Assembly (NCBI GenBank): GCA_017470995.1
Contig: JAFUXI010000071.1
Coordinates: 1 to 64,000 of the forward strand
Length of the DNA: 64,000 nucleotides
Reading direction: 5' to 3'
Source: Spirochaetales bacterium
GTDB lineage: Bacteria; Spirochaetota; Spirochaetia; Sphaerochaetales; Sphaerochaetaceae
Within the stretch, counting starts at the first letter, position 1; each line of letters begins with the position of its first letter. Under the pieces are notes generated by a model. That model saw nothing but the letters and a program-made list of their open reading frames with translations, had not been told where the DNA came from and did not search any database. Below, piece by piece: positions 58,974 to 64,000 of this stretch. The position numbers and the translations under genes are program-made.

Positions 58974-60089
58974 ATGTGGTTCGTGCTTGTGCTCTTTATC
59001 GCTATCCTCATTCTGGGTGTTGTCGAAGACTCGATACTCAAAAAGCGCATAAAAAGCATTCCCGTGAGAATACTGGTCAACGGGACAAGGGGAAAGAGCA
59101 GTGTCGCAAGAATGCTGGTCGCTGCTCTCAACGGGTGTGGAATCAGAACATTCGGCAAGACCACCGGTTCGGTCGCAAGATTCATTCTTCCTGATCTCTC
59201 GGAAGAGGATGTGCCTCGCAAGAAAGGAACAAGAATAGTCAGAGAACACGATTTGCTGTTTAAAAAAGCAGTAGAGAATGAATGTCAGGCTATTGTTTGT
59301 GAGTGCATGGCAATCCGTGAAGAGAACCAGAGAATCATCGGAGACAAGCTTGTAATGCCTACGGCTGTGGTCATAACCAATGCCAGGGTAGACCACGTTG
59401 ACCAGATGGGCAGTACCGAGGAAGACACGGCACAGGTCCTGGTCCAGAGCATCGGAAAAGCCGCGGATATCTTCACGGCCGATTCCAAGGTAGATGCTGC
59501 ATTGAAGCAGTTGCACGGGACGGGGAATATCCACCTTGTGGGGCCGCTTGCGGAGCAGTATGAACCTTATCTTCAGAAGTTCAGCTTTCCCGTATACGCC
59601 GAGAACCTCTCGGTCGTGCTCGAGGTCTGCAGAAGCCTCGGTCTCAGAGACGAGGATGTGCTTGAAGCCGTTGTGAAGACAGTCCCTGATTTCGGAATGA
59701 AGGGCAGTGTTCAGGTCGACGGACATCTGATCGTAAACGGGTTTGCGTCCAATGATTCGAGAAGTGCGCAAAGACTTCTGGAAGGAAGGGACATGGGAAG
59801 TGTTTCAATTATCTATAATAATAGAAACGACAGGGAGTTCCGCCTGAAGATGTTTGCACAGCTCTTCAAGGATGCCGGGGTGTCCGACCTGGTGGTCGTA
59901 GGCGACAATCAGGTCAAATGCAGGAGACTCTTTGCAAAATATCTCGGAGAGCTAGCCGTCAGGAGCACGGATCCCTCTCCCGAAAAGATCATAGGTCAAT
60001 GCAGAAGCACGGTTATCTGCATGGGGAATATAAAAGGCGCCGGCCATGCGCTTCTGGATTATTGTACCGGCCATCTGACGGAGGCATAA
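58974..60089 (+). CDS. pgsB: Poly-gamma-glutamate synthase subunit PgsB/CapB
   Basis: The 371-residue protein has an N-terminal membrane helix (FVLVLFIAILILGVVEDSIL) and the Mur-ligase-like P-loop NGTRGKSSVARML near residue 37. Further features are CECMAIREENQ and TNARVDHVDQMG near 110-140. It is the ATP-dependent amide ligase that polymerises glutamate at the membrane with PgsC. There is no ribosome-binding site before the ATG. The stop overlaps the pgsC start. Glutamate or another gamma-linked amino acid is the expected monomer. Confidence 0.92.
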   Translation: MWFVLVLFIAILILGVVEDSILKKRIKSIPVRILVNGTRGKSSVARMLVAALNGCGIRTFGKTTGSVARFILPDLSEEDVPRKKGTRIVREHDLLFKKAVENECQAIVCECMAIREENQRIIGDKLVMPTAVVITNARVDHVDQMGSTEEDTAQVLVQSIGKAADIFTADSKVDAALKQLHGTGNIHLVGPLAEQYEPYLQKFSFPVYAENLSVVLEVCRSLGLRDEDVLEAVVKTVPDFGMKGSVQVDGHLIVNGFASNDSRSAQRLLEGRDMGSVSIIYNNRNDREFRLKMFAQLFKDAGVSDLVVVGDNQVKCRRLFAKYLGELAVRSTDPSPEKIIGQCRSTVICMGNIKGAGHALLDYCTGHLTEA

Positions 60090-60523
60090 TGCTACATACG
60101 GCAATCGGAATAAGCATAGTTCTCGGATTCCTGTTTTCCGAGTTTCTCGGCATTTTCACCGGAGGGCTTGTTTCTGCAGGCTATCTGGCCTTCTACATGG
60201 AACAGCCCTGGCGTCTGGTAAGCACCATTGTCCTTGCCATCGTCATCTACCTTGCCACCAAGGGCCTGCAGAAGTTCATAATCATTTATGGAAGAAGGCG
60301 TTTCATGGTCGTGGTTCTCCTTTCTCTGATCGGAACATGGCTTGTGGAGCAAAGGTTGTATTATTATCTGCGCTTTGTCGAACAGGACATCAGAGTGGTG
60401 GGATACATCATTCCCGGATTGATTGCAAACGACATGTTCAAGCAGGGAATTATACGTACAGTTCTTGCCGTATCTATACTTGCCATAGTGATTAGGCTTG
60501 TTCTCATGCTCGGAATCCTCTAA
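60089..60523 (+). CDS. pgsC: Poly-gamma-glutamate synthesis membrane protein PgsC/CapC
   Basis: The 144-residue protein has four to five helices with the family pattern LHTAIGISIVLGFLFSEFLG, GGLVSAGYLAF and YIIPGLIANDM. GGAGGCATA precedes the ATG, which overlaps the pgsB stop. It partners PgsB in the synthase complex. The canonical PgsA/CapA and CapD genes are not next to it; a different set of genes follows instead. Confidence 0.92.
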   Translation: MLHTAIGISIVLGFLFSEFLGIFTGGLVSAGYLAFYMEQPWRLVSTIVLAIVIYLATKGLQKFIIIYGRRRFMVVVLLSLIGTWLVEQRLYYYLRFVEQDIRVVGYIIPGLIANDMFKQGIIRTVLAVSILAIVIRLVLMLGIL

Positions 60524-60583
60524 GTCGAAAACTGCGGAATACGTAAAAATAAAACAAATAAATTGCGGATTTGCATAATTTGC

Positions 60584-60598
60584 AACACAATTTGTGTT
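60584..60598. promoter_or_regulatory. Palindrome between pgsC and the next gene
   Basis: AACACAA-T-TTGTGTT, 7-bp perfect arms around one base, lies in an AT-rich 193-bp gap. A weak promoter (TTGTAA, 16 bp, TAATAT around 60650-60675) follows. It may be an operator for the downstream genes. No gene lies in the gap. Confidence 0.45.
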
Positions 60599-60716
60599 TT
60601 CAGTTACAAAATGCGGGTAAATATTCCTTGCGTTTGCTCGTATGCAGTTGTAAAATGGTTTTGTACGGATAATATCCGGCACTCTGCCGATATTGATTAG
60701 TCAATTGGAGGATATT

Positions 60717-61334
60717 ATGAAGAAAGTTGTTTTGGCATTTGTTCTTGCCATCATGCTCCTGGCTGTTCCGGCATGCCTTTTCGCCGACATCACGGGAGAT
60801 CCGCTTCAGGCATTCAACTGCCCGTTCCTGCTCACATCCGGTGGTCAGGGAGCAGGTTCCAAGATGCTCAGACTCCTGATCAACCAGTCCAAGAAGTTCA
60901 CCCTCGGAGAGGATGCGGACTTCTGGCTTGAGGACGAGACTCCTGAGAGATATGCCTACATCGACTCCGGAAGATATACCACTCTCGTGATTGTCATAAG
61001 CGTCACGGAGAAGGGTCTCGGTGCATCCGGAATCACAATCGAGGATGAAATCGGATTCCTCAAGGAGGTCCTTGCAAAGGCCAAGGCCCAGAACATGAAG
61101 ATCGTAGCCGTCAGCATGGAGGCCGATGCCCGCGCACCCAAGCTTCCCACAAACGGAAACGAGAGAATCATCGATCTTGTCTGCCCGCAGTCCGACTGGA
61201 TGATTTCAATCAAGGCAAACAATGCCGATGACAGATTCACCAAGATCAGTCAGCAGTACGGCATTCCTCTTACAATCATCGACAAACCCATGGACCTTGT
61301 TAAGGCCGCTCCGGACATCTTCATCAAGAAGTGA
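60717..61334 (+). CDS. Exported protein of the poly-gamma-glutamate locus (DUF6305-like)
   Basis: The ATG at 60717 with GGAGG upstream gives 205 residues with a cleavable signal peptide (VVLAFVLAIMLLAVPACLFA). The Cys lies before the probable Ala cleavage site, so it is not a clear lipoprotein. The mature part is a small alpha/beta domain of flavodoxin-like order, starting DPLQAFNCPFLLTSGGQGAGS and including MKIVAVSMEADARAP. Similar proteins called DUF6305 occur beside PgsBC in other anaerobes; its biochemical role is unknown. I place the family name from pattern and context. Confidence 0.65.
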   Translation: MKKVVLAFVLAIMLLAVPACLFADITGDPLQAFNCPFLLTSGGQGAGSKMLRLLINQSKKFTLGEDADFWLEDETPERYAYIDSGRYTTLVIVISVTEKGLGASGITIEDEIGFLKEVLAKAKAQNMKIVAVSMEADARAPKLPTNGNERIIDLVCPQSDWMISIKANNADDRFTKISQQYGIPLTIIDKPMDLVKAAPDIFIKK

Positions 61335-61341
61335 GGTCTGA

Positions 61342-62649
61342 ATGACAACAACTACCTTGACGCTTATTCTGCTGCTGATAATGATTGCGGCCTTCGTGCT
61401 CAGCAGCATCAAGCTTAAATCACCTGATATTTCCATGGCTGTTGCAGCAGTGGTTCTTGCAATTGCAGGAACCATAGCCGTCCCGGCCCTCGGAAGCCCT
61501 GTCAGGTATCTGGTGGAAGGCTTGTTCGTGAACTTGGATCTGGCTCTGCTGTTCATTGCCGCATCCATCTTCGTGAACATCTATTCACATAGCGGAGCAA
61601 TCGCAGCCATCACAAGGACCGTTGTGGAAAAGGTCAACAACAAGTGGATTCTTCTTTCCATCATGGGTGTCCTGATGCTGATCCCCGGAGCCCTTACCGG
61701 TGCCGGTTCGGTTGCAATCTTCGTTCTCGGCGGACTGGTGAACACTGTTCTGGAGTACCTGGGAATAACACAGAGAAAGAGAACGGTCTTCATCTGCTTC
61801 TTCGCCATGCTTTCGGCAGCATGTCCTCCGATCAACCTCTGGACCATGCTGATGACAGCTCAGGCCAACATGCCTTATGTCGGATTCACATGGCTGCTGC
61901 TCATCCCGATCGTCATTGCCGGCGCATTCACCATCGTCTATGTAGGATGGGGTGCAAAGCCGCAGGACAAGGAAGAGACACTTGCCAAGTTCCCGCCCAA
62001 GGATCCCAAGCTCACATGGTGGAGAATCGTACTTCCGTTCGTGGCCATCATCGCACTGTTCCTGCTGGCTCTCTATGATCCGTGGGGACTTCCGGTTCTG
62101 GGTCTTCCTCTCATGTTCCTTATCGCTGCCGTCGTTGCCTTCCTCTGCAACCCGAAGAAGACAACCTTCAAGCAGTATCTCGGAATCCTTGACGATACCA
62201 TGGAGCAGGTCTTCCCGCTGGTTGCCAACGTGCTTTCCATCGGAGTCCTGCAGAGCGCCATGGCAGCAACCGGAGTCAGAGGTCTTATCGGATCCACATG
62301 TGTCGGCTTGCCGCTCGTGCTGATCTACTCGCTGATTTTGATTGTCGGTCCTATCTGCCAGGGATGCTTCAACTACGGTGTTTCCATCGTTCTCGGCGGA
62401 CCGCTGATCTTTATGTTCAATACTCTCGGTATGGACGTAACCGTCATCTGTGCAGCGCTGTCACTGATCTTCCCGCTCGGTGATACTCTGCCGCCATCGA
62501 GGATTGTCGGAAGACTCGCCTGCGAGGAGACGGGGTACAAGGAGTCGTACATCAGCTTCTTCAAGTCCCTTCTTCTTCCGATGCTTGTGCTTGGAGCCAT
62601 GGCTGTAATCATGATCATCAAGCCTGCGTCGTTCGCATTCTTGTACTAA
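61342..62649 (+). CDS. IT-superfamily/TRAP-large-subunit-like transporter
   Basis: The 435-residue membrane protein has about twelve helices with a duplicated layout. Helix-turn motifs in each half are LTGAGSVAIFVLGGLVNTV and CQGCFNYGVSIVLGG, followed by FPLGDTLPPSR. This resembles DctM/CitT-type (IT superfamily) carboxylate transporters without TRAP receptor or DctQ partners. In this operon it might move glutamate, a polymer fragment or a counter-ion, which is inference. It starts 7 nt after the exported-protein gene with GAGGTCTGA before the ATG. Confidence 0.75.
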   Translation: MTTTTLTLILLLIMIAAFVLSSIKLKSPDISMAVAAVVLAIAGTIAVPALGSPVRYLVEGLFVNLDLALLFIAASIFVNIYSHSGAIAAITRTVVEKVNNKWILLSIMGVLMLIPGALTGAGSVAIFVLGGLVNTVLEYLGITQRKRTVFICFFAMLSAACPPINLWTMLMTAQANMPYVGFTWLLLIPIVIAGAFTIVYVGWGAKPQDKEETLAKFPPKDPKLTWWRIVLPFVAIIALFLLALYDPWGLPVLGLPLMFLIAAVVAFLCNPKKTTFKQYLGILDDTMEQVFPLVANVLSIGVLQSAMAATGVRGLIGSTCVGLPLVLIYSLILIVGPICQGCFNYGVSIVLGGPLIFMFNTLGMDVTVICAALSLIFPLGDTLPPSRIVGRLACEETGYKESYISFFKSLLLPMLVLGAMAVIMIIKPASFAFLY

Positions 62650-62664
62650 GGAGGATATGGAAGA

Positions 62665-62838
62665 ATGATATTTTTCGAGAATCTTATTCATATTCTTTAT
62701 TTCGTAATGGCAGGTCTTGTCCTTCTGAGCATGCTCAAGAGCCTTTTCAAGAGGAAAAAGAACAAGGGCGTGGTGTTCGACATCATGTATGCATACTGCC
62801 TGATTCCGTTCCTTCTTAGGATTCTGTACATCAAGTGA
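62665..62838 (+). CDS. Small membrane protein of the poly-gamma-glutamate locus
   Basis: A 57-residue frame with AAGGAGG about 10 nt upstream. It has a first helix (LIHILYFVMAGLVLLSML), a basic turn (KSLFKRKKNKG) and a second hydrophobic segment (YAYCLIPFLLRILYI). An ATG 8 nt earlier opens a three-codon frame only. No family is recognised; size and position suggest an accessory subunit like PgsE, without sequence proof. Confidence 0.65.
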   Translation: MIFFENLIHILYFVMAGLVLLSMLKSLFKRKKNKGVVFDIMYAYCLIPFLLRILYIK

Positions 62839-62849
62839 GGAGGGCGGAC

Positions 62850-64000
62850 ATGGAAAAGAAATCATTGATTGTAAAGATTGTGGTTCTGGTCATTGCCCTC
62901 GTGCTTGCACTGCTGTCCGGTATCGAATTCTGGCAGCTCAGGCATTACAAGGAGACCATCGTGGCCTCCGAGGACCTCACTGAGGTCAAGTGGTTCAGTG
63001 ACTATGTGCCGTCTTTGAAGAACACCTGGATGGATACCCCGGTTTTCATCTTTGATTCCGGAGTCGAGGGCGGAACGGTTTTCGTCTGCGGATGTCCTCA
63101 CCCGTACGAGCCGGCATCGACGATGGCCGCCTATCTGATGATAGAGAACCTGAAGGTCACCAAGGGTAGAATCATCATCGTGCCAAGAGCCAACTACTCC
63201 GGTTCCACGGAAGGAATGGTCGGTGATGCATATCCCATGTTCTTCCATGTCAGTTCGGACTGGGGAATCTCACAGTACCGCATCGGAGACAGATACACCA
63301 ACCCGCTGGACCAGTGGCCTGATCCGTTTACTTACGTGAACTATCCTTCGGGACAGAATCTGGCATATCAGGACATCAGAAACCTGAACAGAACCTATCC
63401 CGGACGTGAGAACGGAACCCTCACGGAGAGAGCCGCCTATGCAGTCATGGAAATCATCAGACAGGAACATGTCGATATGGCCATCGATATGCATGAGGCA
63501 GAAATCCTTTACCCGGTCACATCCACTTACGTCGCTCCGTCAAAGGTTCTCGACCGCGAGAAGTTCCTGGCAACCGGAGAAATGGAATACTACGAGCCGG
63601 AAAAGAGCTCTCTGGACGTCGCAATGATGGCAGGAATGAACCTTTCCGACCAGTTCCTGATGAAGAGTGCTTCTTCGCCGAACACCCTGCACGGACTGAG
63701 CCACAGAGAGTGGGCGGACTGGTCAGACAGCCTTACATTCCTGATGGAGACTCCCGAGATCTTCATCGATAAGATCACAGGACCCAGAACCGAGGCTCTG
63801 ATGACGGAAGGTAAGGATGAATTCCTGCAGAAGGTCACCGACAAGGGTCTGACATACTTCCCGTACGACATGGAGTTCGGAACTCCGATGTGGTACAGGA
63901 CCGGTCGTCACCTCACAGGCGCTCTTGAGGTTGTCTACTGGGCAAGTTTCTTCTATCCGGAGATGGAGGTCGAGGTCACATGGCCGACCTACCTCGAGAT
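62850..64000 (+). CDS. Zinc carboxypeptidase/aspartoacylase-like protein (3' end beyond window)
   Basis: At least 383 residues are visible. There is an N-terminal membrane anchor (LIVKIVVLVIALVLALLSG), then an M14/succinylglutamate-desuccinylase-like core. The metal motif is CPHPYEPAST (His and Glu, HxxE), a later ligand is in AIDMHEAEI, and NRTYPG lies between. The catalytic domain should face the periplasm. Beside PgsBC it may cut or release gamma-linked polymer, replacing PgsS or CapD. Start has GAGGAGGG. Confidence 0.75.
   Translation, partial: MEKKSLIVKIVVLVIALVLALLSGIEFWQLRHYKETIVASEDLTEVKWFSDYVPSLKNTWMDTPVFIFDSGVEGGTVFVCGCPHPYEPASTMAAYLMIENLKVTKGRIIIVPRANYSGSTEGMVGDAYPMFFHVSSDWGISQYRIGDRYTNPLDQWPDPFTYVNYPSGQNLAYQDIRNLNRTYPGRENGTLTERAAYAVMEIIRQEHVDMAIDMHEAEILYPVTSTYVAPSKVLDREKFLATGEMEYYEPEKSSLDVAMMAGMNLSDQFLMKSASSPNTLHGLSHREWADWSDSLTFLMETPEIFIDKITGPRTEALMTEGKDEFLQKVTDKGLTYFPYDMEFGTPMWYRTGRHLTGALEVVYWASFFYPEMEVEVTWPTYLE

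Noticed and set aside
58926-59771. A 281-codon minus-strand frame opposite pgsB
   Set aside because: Antisense to a conserved gene and spanning its promoter; no protein family resemblance.
1-64000. CRISPR array, rRNA operon, insertion sequence or prophage
   Set aside because: No regularly spaced identical repeats with unique spacers, no rRNA-like stretch, and no transposase, integrase or phage structural gene was found on either strand.

Overview
The window looks like chromosomal DNA from an anaerobic spirochaete, most like the host-associated Sphaerochaeta/Treponema-type lineages. The argument is gene content: archaeal-type PheS/PheT, solute-binding proteins with non-lipoprotein signal peptides, TRAP/TTT-type transport, two Feo iron systems and PgsB/PgsC. 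The genus cannot be fixed from sequence alone. There are no rRNA genes, no CRISPR array and no complete mobile element. The left end (1-2450) is an AT-richer accessory island edge: a DUF4143 ATPase, a truncated regulator, a decayed duplicate of the ATPase 5' end, 10-bp-phased TGACA repeats and a tRNA-Cys that has lost its 5' acceptor strand.

From 2.5 to 24.5 kb most genes are metabolic or metal related. First comes an amino-sugar block: NagA, a sugar ABC importer without its own ATPase, and a TIM-barrel isomerase. Next are a ZIP importer and a CDF exporter with an Mn-type site, a peroxiredoxin, an esterase and MsrC. An mgtE operon follows, preceded by a short Asp/Pro-rich leader ORF. cysK lies opposite an Rrf2 regulator and both carry a similar site. 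Then come an EAL protein, AlaX, and a pheS-pheT-E1alpha-E1beta operon. A small higBA-type toxin-antitoxin cassette (24.9-25.7 kb) is flanked by two identical 28-bp hairpins. It is followed by EF-G and a P-loop ATPase.

From 28.7 to 46 kb the theme is iron and amino acids. An iron/cobalamin-type ABC importer sits behind two tandem stem-loops. feoA-feoA-feoB has a promoter with regularly spaced TTAG-N6-CTAA boxes, and the same box overlaps the start of the ZIP transcript, which suggests one DtxR/MntR-type regulon. An amino-acid ABC system follows with a CsoR-like operator, an SD-sequestering leader, an ATPase fused to a GHKL-like domain, and a receptor-permease fusion whose receptor unit is duplicated. 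Then come a PLP decarboxylase, an AGCS symporter, and a second Feo system (fused FeoAB) in line with a ferredoxin-type aldo/keto reductase.

From 46 to 55.5 kb is a substrate-inducible catabolic unit: an epimerase, a PrpR-like sigma-54 activator, two perfect activator sites, a consensus -24/-12 promoter, a tripartite tricarboxylate transporter, an SAF-domain dehydrogenase, a transaldolase interrupted by one in-frame TGA, and a zinc dehydrogenase. The substrate is not identifiable from sequence and is probably a sugar acid. The right end has a MoxR-DUF58-DUF4129 module diverging from a poly-gamma-glutamate locus. That locus holds PgsB and PgsC, then a DUF6305-like exported protein, an IT-superfamily transporter, a 57-residue membrane protein and a zinc carboxypeptidase-like protein cut by the window edge. 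The best candidates for undescribed biology are the mgtE leader peptide, the 5' leader of the amino-acid ABC operon, the TTT/transaldolase pathway and the PgsBC-plus-transporter-plus-peptidase set.
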